From: Nansenia antarctica
Lineage: Eukaryota > Chordata > Actinopteri > Argentiniformes > Microstomatidae
DNA: 64,000 nucleotides
Assembly (NCBI GenBank): GCA_963989245.1
Contig: OZ022341.1
Location: 57,015,128-57,079,127, forward strand
Direction: 5' to 3'
The stretch's first letter is position 1, and each line of letters starts with the position of its first letter. The notes beneath the pieces are model-generated. The model was not told the origin of the DNA. It ran no database searches and saw only the letters and a program-made list of their open reading frames with translations. This document shows, in pieces, positions 12,741 to 29,941 of this stretch. The position numbers and the translations under genes are program-made.

Positions 12741-14309
12741 ATAGAGTAAGAAATGCTCCCTATGGATTACAGGAGTGAAAGGATGACCCAAGACAAGCTC
12801 TGCAGGAGAGGAACTATAAAAAGATAGTCTTAAGCAGTAAATGTTGTGTGGCAACTCAGTAACAACCTAATCTCTTTTGCACGTATCTAATAGCTAACTC
12901 TCCTCTGTCAAAGACGCCTTCAATGGACAGCCTTGCTCTCTCCCACTCAAGTGTGTGGCTCACTCCTTGTAGCTAACCTTTCATGGTGCTTACACAACCC
13001 GAATTAATGGAAGTATTGAACAAATCAGGATGTCAGATGAACACATCGTTGTACTGAACAGAATGGAGAATCTAGTCCCCTGAAATGAACTGTAGGTTAC
13101 TTCTGACCATTTCTGGTGAGTTGTACCTTGTCATTGTGTGGAATAGATACATACTGTACAGACCAGAAAGCTTTGTAATGATGGATGACCGTGGAATAGA
13201 AACGTCTGCTGTCGGGAACACGACATCCTTTTTAATGCTACTGTATTTCAAAATGTTTTGAATGCTACAATATCTTTCACAAGAAACATAACCTCTGCAA
13301 AGGTTTACATTTACACGACGCACAATTCCCATTGTCCGTTGAACGAAAAAGAAGGGGGAATTCTCCACCTGTCATCGTAAATAAAATAAACGGAAGACAA
13401 GCGGAATAAAATGCACCAGACCCTTGGGTGACCTGTATTCTTCTGTTTCATGAGGAGTGTTGTGATTTTAATTTGAAATGCAGGGCCTGTGTGGAGACGG
13501 TGCCAGTGGCAGTAATATGCTGCACATCCCCAGTGTGGTACAAAAGCCCCTGTCACAAACGCAATAGGGGGCTGTCCAACATGGCACGAGTAGAGTTCCC
13601 TGCTTTAGAAATGATTTTTATAGGAGAAAACTAACTGATAAATACATTAAAATGTAAATCTCAAAGAGAGGAAAACGCTGTATGATATGGGATTTGCTGA
13701 AAGTTTCTGTTATACAGTGAACAATGGTTGGCTCTTTGCTCTTTACATGTAATATTCACAAAACAGTTACAAAGATACAGTAAAACAGATCTAAGACAGC
13801 TCCCCTGTCGTATCTTACCGTGACATTATCTAAAGCCTTTTTTAAGTCCTTACAGATTTCCTCCCTAAACTGTTAAGTCATTACATTACTTGTGAATTGC
13901 AGTCTTTAGCCTAATACCTGCAATTCGTAGCAATGCGTTGAGATGAATTCTATCCAGGGTTTTATCAATCACAGTCCTTTATCTGTTTTTAAAATTAAAT
14001 TAAAGTCAGTGACTCACTCCATTTCAAGGGGATCTATTGCAACCTGCCTGGAATTACCTCCCCACAAGCAATCTTAGCCTGGAATCCTAAGAAACAATGA
14101 ATCCCCTTGAAATGGAGTTCCAATGTGTTGGGTAGAATTAACCAGTATTTTGGGACCAAAACCATTACATTTATGCCAGAGGAGAAACGGACAGAACCCA
14201 CGTGAAATGTTAATTGACTGGAATGTGTGAATGCTTTTGTTGAACCCAATCATTAATTTGAGGTCATGCTAAAATGGAACACCTTGTGATTTTTTTTTGT
14301 CTCTTCCAG
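12741..14309. other. non-coding DNA, nothing recognised
   Basis: No gene or repeat recognised. A short near-exact block, CCATTTCAAGGGGATCTATT / AATCCCCTTGAAATGG (about 14019 and 14100), forms a small inverted repeat. Confidence 0.5.
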
Positions 14310-14396
14310 AAACAGTTGTGGAGTTTGAAATCTGTCAACTTGTTGCAGGCCTGGACGAGAGGGAACCTGAACAAGATGAAGATAAACACCTTAATG
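14310..14396 (+). other. candidate small exon (87 nt), unidentified
   Basis: A strong acceptor (T-rich tract then GTCTCTTCCAG) precedes it and a donor GTAACT follows. It is 87 nt, divisible by three. Two frames are open: KQLWSLKSVNLLQAW... in frame 0, and TVVEFEICQLVAGLDEREPEQ... with phase-1 ends. The second frame is acidic and reads on past the donor for another 28 codons. I cannot name the protein. If real, it belongs to a plus-strand host gene. Confidence 0.3.
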
Positions 14397-15320
14397 GTAA
14401 CTGGCAGTTACACATGCAGAAAAGGTTTGCACATCTGCGATGGAGTTGGCAGCTCACTGAGCCAGACCTGGGCAAATGGTGAGAATGGGACACCTGGAGG
14501 ATAATTAAGTGAGCAGACACTAAGTGTAGAATTGACTGAACTGAAATTATTTCATTAGCTGTATTGAGCCCCCCCAATTGTCCCTCTGGAATACACCTGA
14601 ATCCTGCTTGAGTTGGATAGGGGAGGGGTGGGGGGGTGGGGGGTTGCTAAGCTGTCTGTATGGCTGACTGGAATCTAAAGACTTTCAATCCAATTAGGCA
14701 GGGCTCTGTTTGAGATGGCATAGAGACTGAAGCACACCTCAAATTACCACTCTCTCTATTGTGAGGAGAAACACATTTCACCCTTCAAACAAAAGTGGCT
14801 GCCTCAGGCCAGGTCATTAGGCCTTGGTAATATCTAACAAGTCGGTCAATGTACTGTAAGATGCATGTGTATTTACAGCAAACACATCACAGTCCTTTGG
14901 AAGATAAAGTGTCTAGGTTAGCTGAGGGTTGCTGGGCTCATCAGGCTAAGATTTGAATGTTCCATCTATGAGGGAGTTTGGTTTCCTTTGACCGGTGGCA
15001 GCTTGGTGCCTGTGAGCTGACATCATTGTCTATAAATCACAGGTGACTGTTTCATGTACCCCTTCACACAGATGGAAATGATGAAGGAACCTTGTCCTTG
15101 TGAAACCCCAATCTTAGATTTTACAAGAAAGTCTGAGTGCTCTCGGGACAAGACTGAAGATGAGCGTTCTTTCTCGCAAGGAACTGTATTTAGTTTGAAA
15201 GTCTTAACTGTCATTAAATAATATTATATTGCCAACAATGTTTTGACGGACACATGCTCTCACCACAGGGTGCATACTGATTCTAACCTCTCAGTCTGTC
15301 TCTGTCTGTCTCTGTGATAG
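14397..15320. other. non-coding DNA between two candidate exons
   Basis: No gene recognised. 14618-14645 is a plus-strand run of G tracts (GGGGAGGGGTGGGGGGGTGGGG-like, at least four tracts) with G-quadruplex potential. Confidence 0.5.
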
Positions 15321-15405
15321 GTAACCTTGTGGTGCAACCCTGGGCAGATCCGACACCTCACCACATTGCCTCCCGCTGACCGCACGGCCATGGACCTGCC
15401 CTGGA
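15321..15405 (+). other. candidate small exon (85 nt), unidentified
   Basis: It is preceded by a pyrimidine-rich TCTGTCTCTGTGATAG acceptor and followed by a consensus-like donor GTAAGT. Frame 0 is open and reads VTLWCNPGQIRHLTTLPPAD and on through AMDLPW. It would join in frame to frame 0 of the candidate at 14310-14396. GC content is higher than in neighbouring DNA. The product is not recognised. Confidence 0.3.
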
Positions 15406-16751
15406 GTAAGTGTTGCTGTCTGCATCTCAACACTGTCAGTCTACAGGGTTCCCCAAGGCCAGGAGCTGCCACAGGCCCTCAGCTGCACCCTGTGACAATC
15501 CCAGGAGTCATCCTGAGTCCACTCTGTCACTCCCCAGACATATCAGCAATGCTGCTGATAGGTTCACATAGGGGCCAGGGATGATCTTAACTGGCTGCCT
15601 CTAGAATATGAGCCGACTAGCTATGGAACTGTCTGAATTACAGTCAATCATGAGCTGATGAGTTCACTGATTAGATTTGGATATTCACTCTTTGGCTATC
15701 ATTGCCTGTAATGTGTACACATGTAATGTGTATCTGTATAGCTACGGAACTGTCCAAATTACACTAAATCTTGAACTGATTGGTTCAATTGGCAGCATTT
15801 ACTTGTGCTTCTAGTGGAACAGAGAGGTTTCTATGACTTCACTAATCTCTCCTGACTGCTGTGTAGAATGATGTATCTCTGGGTAATGGTAATTAGGACA
15901 CCTAGATGGAAGGTAATGGGTCCTGAGAATGGGTCCCAGGTGGCTCTGGTCATGAGCATTCTCCTCCACCTTATTTGCACAGAACAGAAAAGCTGGCGAT
16001 TAGTACAGTATGTCTCAGTATATTCAGCTGTCTGCACAATAGTGTAATTCCTGCTATACTGTAATCTTATGTTTAAGAACCTTAACCTACTAAAAGAAAA
16101 ATCATTCAGTTGAAGGTGAAGGTTAATGTCATCAAATTGGCTTGAAAAAGGGGGGCAATTATTGGCCAAATCGTTATCGAGATAAGTCAGAAGCAATCTC
16201 CCGTAAGTCTGATTTACTAAACCAATGGCAGATATTCGACAGACTGCATGTTAATTGAAAATCAAGCTGCACTGATGTACAACCACAGGACTCTATTTAG
16301 ATTCTGTTTAGTAAGTGCCTACTGTATAAGTGACTGCATCATGCTATTGTAGTGCTAATGCTATTGTATCTCTTCAATTGGCTCAGATGTACCAAAGGAT
16401 ATAGTAACCTTTGTTATAAAGAATGTGCTGCAGCAAACTATAATTTTAGACAACAAATAAAAATATAACACCACAGACCGTATATTTCTAAGAAGAAAAT
16501 GTCACATATTAATAGCTGTTCACTGTGGTGCTGTGTATTGTTCTGTCTCTACCGCACTGTCAATCAGGGGACCGAAATGCCAGACTTTTCCTGCTGAAAA
16601 ATGCATTGACAGGGCTGCCTGGTGTGACATCAATGTGTATTATAGACATTTTATTCAGCCCTTCTTTGTTCCCCTGGTTTTTAGAAAGGTTGTGATGTAA
16701 ATCCATAATGTTTAGAGTCAAGTTTCCAGTGTGGATGGAATATATATATAT
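15406..16751. other. non-coding DNA, nothing recognised
   Basis: No gene, RNA or transposon ends seen. Confidence 0.5.
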
Positions 16752-16892
16752 CAGGGGAGGCTGGTGGGGGTAGAAATCGGAGGGTGGGCTCATTGCAATG
16801 CATGTAATGTAACTATGAGGAATAGTATGAGGAATGGTACGATCATTACAATAAGACTGTCCTCCAATTTCTACCTCCACCAGCCTTCACTG
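16752..16892. mobile_element. short MITE (141 bp), salmonid-like CAGGGGAGGCTGGTGG family
   Basis: Starts CAGGGGAGGCTGGTGGGGGT and ends with the inverse of CAGTGAAGGCTGGTGGAGGT. The inverted repeat continues for about 49 bp with few mismatches (TAGAAATCGGAGG / TAGAAATTGGAGG). I recall very similar MITEs from salmonids. It abuts an AT run on the left, and I see no exact 8-bp target duplication. No coding capacity. Confidence 0.82.
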
Positions 16893-17110
16893 AGGTAGAT
16901 AGTTCTAGTGATATAATAATGGTTTGTGAATTGTGATCTTTTGGGGAATATAACCTCTCAAGAACTAAGCCAAATATTATAGCTTGAATACAAAATCATT
17001 TTAATTAAGACCATGGATTAATTATTTGGTGAACAGCATTATCTTTTGGGGTTTATAGTATTCAGTATCACCATCTGTCTTAAACGAAATTGTGTTTCCC
17101 TCTATACAAC

Positions 17111-17671
17111 TGTTACAAACTCCCAGATCTTATGGCTCTACGTCTAGGGGGTGTAGGGGGGGAGCTGTAACATAAAGGGTGTATGTTGCCACTTGTAATG
17201 TGGCAGGAAAAAACTAATAAAAGGCACAACACGAAGTGCAATGATTTAATACGAAAATAGTGGTGAGGTACAAAAACACAAGCCATAGGACAACAGGTAG
17301 ACTATGAGCGGTGTCAACCCAAAGAAACAAATGAATAAAGTGTGACCCTACCAGTGATGACAATTCTACATAATGACAGCCGCTCCTTTGCCTAATGTAT
17401 TTAACATAGATTAGCCTACGTGATGTAATGTATACCCAAGGGTATCTCACCTACGCCTGTTTCCCATGGCTAGTGTGTGACAATACAAATAGAAAATAAA
17501 CTAAACCAGACGGGCAGCCCTCTGATTGGAGGATGGGCAGCCTTCTGATTGGATGGGAATAGAATGATGAATGAGGGAATAGATTGGCCAGTTGACGACA
17601 CCTGGATGTAGAATGACAGGGGAGAACACAGAAGGGAAGGAAACACAACAAGGACACATGTGGACGTAACA
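17111..17671. mobile_element. solo LTR (561 bp) with 5-bp target duplication
   Basis: It begins TGTTAC and ends GTAACA, a TG...CA end pair with 6-bp inverted ends. The flanks are identical: ACAAC at 17106-17110 and at 17672-17676. There is no internal gag-pol and no second LTR nearby, so this looks like the product of LTR-LTR recombination. It contains a tandem pair of GGGCAGCC(C/T)TCTGATTGGA units at about 17512-17556. Superfamily and orientation cannot be told from the LTR alone. ORFs inside it have no family character. Confidence 0.8.
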
Positions 17672-17676
17672 ACAAC

Positions 17677-22285
<4,609 letters not shown>

Positions 22286-22369
<84 letters not shown>

Positions 22370-22380
22370 ATGTGTGCGCG
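22286..22380 (+). repeat. (GT)n microsatellite
   Basis: About 83 bp of pure GT, then GCATGTGTGCGCG. Confidence 0.98.
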
Positions 22381-24576
22381 TTTGTGTCAGAGATATAAGT
22401 ACTGTAATTATTGTATACATTACTCTTTAGATAACTACAGTACATTACTTTAAAATGTATATATTGCCATCATGGTATATGTAGTTATTCCAAGCTTCTA
22501 TAGCTGTTTAATGTGTAGGGAGTTATATTTACAGTATATTGTGAAACATGCCATACAACCACATTTAAGCAAAAACAATCGATCACATAAATAAATGTAT
22601 CTACATTAATATTGAAAATCTGTTTCTAATGCTGATGCTACTCAAATATCAATTTTAGTTCTATGAGATGTTTCAAAGTGTGTCTAATTAATGTTATAGA
22701 TGTGTTAAACCATAATCTAGACCACAAACTCTGTTTTTTTCTTACTGTTAGAGAAGAAGGATCGTGGGAATAGAGAATGAGTTAAATAACTCATATTTTA
22801 ACAACTACATGCAATTTGTCGTATATTCCAAAGGGTTCAAGTCAGGCTCACCTTAGAGTGGTTCAGAGTTGTATAAATACAGTAGCCACTACTAACGTTT
22901 GCTAATGTTAGCCACAACTAATAAAACAACTATGGAAGTAAGGAAAATCCCAGCACTTACCTGGGTAATACCAGTAAGCCACTGCAACCAGTCTAACTGC
23001 AAGACTACTCATTATTGACTAATAACTCAAATCATTGTTCTTTTCTAAATGAATAATAGACAGTAATTAACTGTTTTCTGCAGAGGATTTAAAGGGAAAC
23101 TACTTTTTGGTTGCCTCCTCTCTCATGACATTCCATTTGCATAATTGCCTAATCCACTAATGAAGAATTAGTACCACTGTAATTTTCATCATGATACACC
23201 TTTAATTATTTTAATATTCTTTTAATTAATAATTATGGGCACTACCACAAAACAAGACTGACACATTTGAAGTCTGACTTTCCCATTCACACTTTCCTCC
23301 AGGGTGTCTTTGCTTAGAATTCTTAGCCATTTTCTGTGTCACTCTTTGCTGATGTTTCTAATACGTTTTTCTTTTCATTTCTCAAGACAAACAAAAATAC
23401 TTTCTGTATAGTGTCAGACTGCCATCAAAGTGTCTGATAAGTGTCTCAATCACAACCACCCCATCACAACTCCTTCAAAGGCCCCTTTTTAACGTTTGAT
23501 TTATGGATATTAAACCACAGCCTATAGTTCGGTTTCGCAAACATTTTTGCAATCAAAGCAGCCATTATAACTCTTAGCATAGTTTAAAAAAAAGTGCTAT
23601 AAAATATCTCACAATTGAACATGGCTTATCAGCCCTTTGAATATGTAAAATCACCTCAGTCTGTTACAAAACAGCATCCAGGGTGAATGGTGGAAAAATA
23701 AAAAGTGCCATGTCTGCTCTTTACAGCAAACCACAACTTCCACTCATTAAAATGACATCAATGGAGAGCACAAGCATAATGGATTCCAAGCACTAATAAA
23801 CTTTCCAAGTATAAAATAAACTGAGAAGTAGGGAGATTCAATTGTGTTTAATGTTAACTTAATAGGAGGAGGAAAGTAATTACTTTGAGATTAAAAACCC
23901 AAATGATATCAACATAAGTATGGTCTGGGGTTCATTTACTAATAGAGTGAATAAAGGCAACATTTATTTGAGTTTGTGATGATGTGGTCTCATAGAGTAA
24001 GTAAACTGTCTAATATACTGCCTGCTTTGAACAAGTCCTATTCAAATTAAAGAAACAACACGATTCACAATTATTTTCAACAGAGATAACTGTCTATTAT
24101 ACCAGAGATGTCTGTCAGCAATACCTTCATTGATGACCGTTATTGTTAGGGGAAAAGGTTGAAGTAAATGCATCCACTGAATGATCATGGTTGGTCCAGA
24201 TGTTTATTTAAGTTTGAATAATTTATGTAACATTTGTCAATTGGAGAGGAAGGAAGCTCACAGCATGCTCTTCATGCCCACAAAGCTATTTCTGAACTCT
24301 TCTGATAGTACACAGCTGTGAGATACAGTGCTCTTTTGTTACGCACCCTTCTACGTCTCTAATCTGATAATCCATGCACTGAATCGTTTTTGCAATTTCT
24401 TCGAAATGATCGTGCTTGCAATCAAATTCTTTTGTATAACATACATAATAATTACCACAATTCAACATCACAAAACACAGAATGTGTGTCAGTACCCATT
24501 GTATGTCGACCAACCAAGAGTAAAATAATCAGCATTACAAAATGGTGGAAAGAAGCACCCAGGCATGCATGCAGGC
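22381..24576. other. AT-rich non-coding DNA; partial MITE arm
   Basis: No gene seen. About 22857-22945 (GTGGTTCAGAGTTGTATAAATA ... AGCCACTACTAACGTTTGC) resembles one arm of the fold-back element at 12.3 kb, so it is probably a decayed partial relative. 23130-23240 is rich in TAAT/ATTA motifs. Confidence 0.5.
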
Positions 24577-24579
24577 ACG

Positions 24580-24655
<76 letters not shown>

Positions 24656-24692
24656 CACACACACACACACACGCATGCATGCTCACACACAC
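24577..24692 (+). repeat. (CA)n compound microsatellite
   Basis: CA repeats of about 100 bp, flanked on both sides by GCATGCATGC-like palindromic motifs. Confidence 0.96.
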
Positions 24693-25214
24693 CTCTAGTA
24701 CGCTGTATGAATATCTAACTTGTGTTTCAGAATGCGGTTGTTGGCTCAGCTGGGATATTGGTTATTTTCCTAGTAATCAGAAGTACTGATGTAAAGGATT
24801 GTTTTTGGCATGCATTCATTGCTTTTGCTTTCATGCTCAAAGGAGAGGTGCCTGTATCAGCTGGATACAGATGATGTAAAAGTTGATGAAAACCATGCTG
24901 AATTTGAAGTACAGAGCTAAATCTTGTTCACTTTCTTGTGACATGTATCTTTCATTACAGTATGAAGAGTAAGATTAATATGTCTGTCTGCTTGGCATAA
25001 GCCAATGCAGAAAGAATGGTTGCATTACTCAAATGACTTGAAATGTAAAAAAGACAACTTTCAGTTGGAGCAACAATTCAGAGTTCTCACTGTTTAAACA
25101 ATCGCCAGTGTACAGTGTATTAAGATTGCAAAGAAATTAGAGCACCTCCCACCACAAGATATCAATATTTTATCATATTGTACACAAGAAAAGTTTAATC
25201 TCACAAACTGAAGT
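24693..25214. other. non-coding DNA, nothing recognised
   Basis: No supported gene or repeat. Confidence 0.5.
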
Positions 25215-26545
25215 GTACATCTCTCTAGGTCGTCCTCGGACAAGCCCTCCATCGGCGCTTCCAGTCATCCCGATCCTCCATACATCTGGCTAGCTCGCCA
25301 GTACTTTCCGCTCCCACATCATTCTTGAGTACGTCCACCTATGTTATTGTGGGACATGTCACGTGGGACACCCTCGTGATCGATGCCCGTATGTTGGCTC
25401 CCACACCACCAGTTTTCTGGCTGGCAGCTCCTGGTGTCTCTGGCAGTGACCTGTCAGCCTCATTTGACTGCTATTTTCTCACTCACCCTTGGTGAACCCC
25501 CATACAGATGCTTGTTGATAACATGCTCGCTCTTGTCGATGTTAAGTACTGTATGCAGCAATCTGGTGTAGCGCCCATATAGGGACTTCTGCAGGGTGGG
25601 CTTCAGGGTCCAGCATTCACAGCCATATAGGAGAACGGACTGTACTGTTGCATAGAAGAAGCTGAGTTTGATTTGTCGGGGGATGTTAGAGTGCCACACA
25701 CTTGCCATGCTGTTCAGGGCCCTCCACGCAAGTGCCTTCCTCACTTTAAGGTCTTGCTCGGACTAGTTGACCCATGAGCCCAGGTATTTCAAGTCATTGA
25801 CTTCCCTCAGAGCAATGCCTCCTGTTGTTGTTAGAGGTGGATGGTCCAGGAGGATGTTATAGGAGTTTACCTCGGTTTTCTTGGCATTTAGCCGAAGGCC
25901 AACCTTGGCACACTCTGTCTACTTGCTCTAAGTGGTCAGAGAGCAGGCTGATGTCGTCCGCGTAGTCCAGGTCTGTTAGGACTACGGCGGGGTGTCGTCT
26001 CGACCTCCCAGGTGTTATAGTGAGGCTGAGTTCCTGCTCCCGTCCACTGATGGCCTTCATGAGTGCATAGTCCAGGACTATGATGAAGAGCATCAACACC
26101 CCAGCCAGGATGTCAATCTCGTCACTGTTGCCGTCTAGGGTCATCACCTTGGCTCTTGTACCCGTGTACATGGTCTCTATGGCTCGGAGTAGATTGGGAG
26201 GGACACCGTAGGCCTTAAATATCTTCATCATTGAGCCTCTGTGTATCGAATCAAGTCAAATGCCTTTTTGAAATCAATGAAGCACAGTACCGCAGTCAGG
26301 TTGTTCTTTTTCACCTCCTCAATGATTCTCCTTAAGGCCAGGATCTGGGCCCCGGTGGTCCTCTCCTCTCGAAAACTATTTTCGAAAACTATTTTTACTA
26401 TCTGTTTTCCCCCAGGTGAGGGTCGATGGCACCGTATCCGGTTCAGTATCATGAGATTGTACATCTTTGCAATGATTACATGTCAGACTGATGCCTCGGT
26501 AGTTGTCTGGTTTCGAGAGATCTCCGGAATTAGGCACATACTGTA
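25215..26545 (-). mobile_element. RTE-like LINE fragment with broken reverse transcriptase
   Basis: Minus-strand frames, from high to low coordinate, follow a LINE reverse-transcriptase ORF. 26545-26500 encodes PNSGDLSKPDNYRGISL-like sequence. 26464-26228 has TTGAQILALRRIIEEVKK and LCFIDFKKAFDLI (first catalytic Asp). 26231-25857 has YGVPPNLLRAIETMYTGTRA and LTDLDYADDISLLSD (YADD catalytic pair). 25744-25460 has MRKALAWRALNSMASVW and LLYGCECWTLKP. The C-terminal tail reads ...EDRDDWKRRW near 25240. The block normally reading GVLQGDTLAPYLF is shortened to GVLMLF, a small deletion next to the active site. Frame breaks also lie near 26230, 25870 and 25745. Clade by eye: RTE-like, moderate certainty. 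Confidence 0.8.
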
Positions 26546-27930
26546 TAGGGGTTGCATTTGAACAAATTGCTTATCAGTATATTTTTATCTTGAGAAGTAT
26601 GTAGTGTTGGTTGTGGTGTCTAAATACCATATTTAATCATTTTAATATTATAATAATAATACCATACCAGGGTGTATGTTAACTAAATGATTCATTTTGC
26701 AATCCCAATTACAGATCTAGGTCTAAATTTGACATCCATGTAAAAATCACAGGAGCTGAATACTAATACACCATTTTAGGCATAGAGGAGCATATCAGCT
26801 GATATTTTTTAGTTAAAATATGTATTACATCTATGCATTACAATATTCCCTCTAAAGAACATTGACAAACTGTATTATATATATTTCACTATTATAGGAA
26901 GAATATACAGCAATACAAAAGTAGTCATTTTCTCAGGGCAAAATAAAACTGTCAGGAGAACATATACCAGATGTTTCGGTATTCCCTGTGTAAAGGTCAC
27001 AGTGAGACAGAGTAATGACTGTAGCATTGCTCTGCATATTCTTCAGGGCAACCATTCATTTGCCACAGATGAGCTGGGAAGACCCTCTCATCCGTTATGA
27101 TCATAGTAAATGAAATTACGCATGCTGGAACTGCAGGGGGAGTGAGGCAGAGTATTAATGACTTCCCAGAGACTAATCACGATATGATTTAGCCACTGCA
27201 CTTAATGCGCTGTAGCTTTTACAGTATTTCCCTCTGCCTCACATGCTCATGTACTGTAACATGTATATGTTGATGACAGTCTCCATCATGGACACCTCCT
27301 CTTATGTACACATGTTAAGACGCTGAGATTATGCTGTTGACACCATTCAGTCAGTCATAAGTTTGCATGGCCAAGGATGTCAGTGAAGTTTTCCCCTGGT
27401 TTGTTTAACGTACCAAAGGAAAAAATGCAAAGGAATCTTGGAAATGTAGTATGTGCTCCAATTACAGGTGAACTTTTATATTATGGCTAAATGTCAAATT
27501 AACTCATTCCCTTTATTTGTTCAGTATGAGATTGTTTTCACGCCTGTCGTAAGCCATTAGATATTCAAATGTTTTAAGTTTTGCAAATGTAATTCAAGTA
27601 GATGAGTGTGCCACACACAAAAATGGCAGGAAATTGCTGTGTTTGACAAAACAGTGACTCATCTCGTAGTCACAACCTAAATGTAGTTCTTGGCGCTGGC
27701 AAGAGCAGCACTTTGTCATTGCAAAAGGTCAAAGGTCCAATCTGCTCACTGCTCTTTGTATTTTAAAGGATTTCATGTCACAAAAGATTCACCAGGCTGT
27801 AAGTCAGTCTTGGCAAAGTGACATGCATAGACTGAACATATTTTCTTATGAACCAGAAAACCCAATAGGGGAGATTCATCTAATGTTGTATAGAGTTTCA
27901 GCATCATCATTCAGTTGTCCCCATATGCCT
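26546..27930. other. non-coding DNA, nothing recognised
   Basis: AT-rich sequence with no gene, RNA gene or terminal repeats recognised. Confidence 0.5.
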
Positions 27931-27934
27931 CAAG

Positions 27935-29262
27935 TCAGCAACCATGCTGGTGCTGAAGAACCCCACTGCAGCAGGCCTAAATGACTTCCTCCCCGCTGCA
28001 CAAACCCCCATCACCATGAAGTGCTTCGAGAGGTTGGTCTTGCCTCACCTGAAAGACCACCTACCCTCCACACTGGATCCCCACCAGATTGCCTACCATA
28101 AGAACAGGTTGACAGAGGATGCCAACTCCACGGCCCTACACTCTGCCCTGACTCACCTGGATAAAAACAATAACCTGTGTAAGGATGCTGTTCATTGACT
28201 TCAGGTCAGCATTCAACAGTATCCTCCCCTCCAAGCTGGTCACCAAGCTCAGTGACCTTGGCACCAGCACCTCCCTCTGTAACTGGACCCTGGACCTCCT
28301 GACCAACAGACCCCCCAGTTTGTTAAGCTTGACAACCACACCTCCTCCACCCTGACCCTGTGTCCCACAGGGCTGTGTGCTGAGCTCTCTCCTCTGCTCC
28401 CTCTTCACCCACAAATGTGTGCCTGTGCATGACTCCAATACCATCATCAAGTTCTCAGACGACACCACGGTGGTAGGCCTGATAAGCAACAACGACGAGT
28501 CGGCCTACAGGGAGGAGGTTCAGCACCTGGTGGGGTGGTGTGCCGCCAACATCTACGCCAAATACATCACTGGTGCACCAACTCCCTGGTATGGAAGGCC
28601 TCCAGGAAAAGTGGGTGTCTGCGGAGGGCGCGAGGCATGGAAGACACCTCTCACCCCAGTCACGGACTGTTTGCCCTCCTCCCACATGGGAGGCTGTACA
28701 GGAGTCTCGGCTCCCGCACCAGGAGGCTTGCGAACAGCTTCTTCTCTGCAGCTGTCAAGCTGCTAAACTCCCTGCGGCAGCCTTGCCCCCACATCTACCC
28801 TCCCACCCAGCCCACTCCACCCCCCAACAGAAGGAACATTGCATCCAGCTTTTGCACCCCTGCTGTTTTTCCACACTGTACATACATATACCCTAACTGT
28901 ACATATTGTATTGATATCCATTGTTCTGTACATATCATATCACATATCTTAACTGTACATATCTTCGCCCTTGTCTGTACATATCACACTGTACTTATAT
29001 CTTTACTGTACATATCATATTGATATTCATGCTCATAGTATATTTACTTTTTATATTCATATTCATTGCACATATACTGACTTTATATTAATTTACTTTC
29101 ATATATTTACTCAATGTAATACCTACTGTCTCACCATGCACTATCCATACATTTATGGCTTTTGCACTATGCACTATCTGGTTAGATGCTGAACTGCGTT
29201 TCATTGTCTTAGTACTTGTACTCTGTCAATGACAATAAAGTTGAATCTAATCTAATCTAACC
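27935..29262 (+). mobile_element. L2/Rex1-type LINE, 5'-truncated and internally deleted
   Basis: Plus-strand reverse transcriptase pieces in several frames: ITMKCFERLVLPHLKDHLPS (28010-28080), LFIDFRSAFNSILPSKLVTK (28190-28250, first catalytic Asp), CVLSSLLCSLFTHKCVPVHD and IIKFSDDTTVVGLISNND (28376-28500, catalytic DD within FSDD). After about 28555 the ORF jumps straight to its C-terminal end (LFALLPHGRLYRSLGSRTRR ... LANSFFSAAVKLLNSL, 28665-28770), so most of the thumb region is deleted. The 3' UTR has repeated CTGTACATAT motifs. The 3' end is AATGACAATAAAGTTGAATC followed by TAATC repeats (29229-29262), typical of fish Rex1/L2-type copies. Dead copy. Confidence 0.88.
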
Positions 29263-29531
29263 TAATTATCGGGAGGGTAATCAAACTGTCTATCAAACGG
29301 GTTGTGGAATCCCTTCTTTGTGTTTGCAGGCAAAACTACTTAAATTGTCTTTACTGTTACATGACACCAATATAAAGTTGCGTAAGATTCTTTATTCTTT
29401 GATTTGAGAAAAAATATACAGAACAATTAAGTAAAACAATTCAATCTCAATCAGCAGAGTGATTTCTATTGTATCAGTCCCTGGCCCTGGCAGAGACAGT
29501 TGGATGTTGATCAGGCCAAGAGAAACAGAGG
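29263..29531. other. short non-coding spacer
   Basis: Nothing recognised between the LINE tail and the inverted-repeat arm. Confidence 0.5.
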
Positions 29532-29735
29532 GGCTGTGTTCGGAATAGCGTACTAGCATACTACTCATACTAGATATGACGTAGATTTTGAGTATGTAGT
29601 ACGTTCACACTGTACAGTATGCGAGATTTGAGTATGCGAGAAATTTAGTAGGCGAGCAGTTACTTCCGTGAAAATTGAAGTCGGTTACGATGGACACTAG
29701 CTCAGGTCCTATTTCCCAAAATGCATTTCGCGTCC
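29532..29735 (+). mobile_element. left terminal arm of a GGCTGTGTTCGGAAT DNA transposon
   Basis: Starts GGCTGTGTTCGGAATAGCGT, then carries many GTATGC/AGTATG motifs and ends near CCCAAAATGCATTTCGC. The inverse counterpart is at 47995-48148: it starts with the same GGCTGTGTTCGGAAT, has the same TACTAGCATACT block, and ends with CCCAGAATGCATTTCGC. Similar ends occur in fish MITEs I recall. No shared target duplication was seen, so the two arms may be ends of one element split by the nest or two separate insertions. Confidence 0.65.
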
Positions 29736-29754
29736 AGGGTTGCAGAGTTGCGTC

Positions 29755-29855
29755 CAGGGTTGCCAGATGGGGCGGGTTACCGCCGAATGGGCTACTTGAT
29801 TTTGAGGTTATAGAAAGTTTAGGCTGTAAATTGTCAATCCCATCTGGCAACCCTG
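29755..29855. mobile_element. mini-MITE with perfect 16-bp inverted ends
   Basis: CAGGGTTGCCAGATGG at 29755-29770 is matched by its exact inverse CCATCTGGCAACCCTG at 29840-29855. The element is only 101 bp. Just upstream, GCGTCCAGGGTTGC (29730-29743) repeats the left boundary, a tandem copy of the junction. No coding sequence. Confidence 0.7.
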
Positions 29856-29941
29856 TGCGCTTTCAGCCTCGTCAAACTGCATCATACAAACTTGTCATAC
29901 AGCTTTTGTTTACATTGTCCGATAGCCTGGTGCACCAAGCT

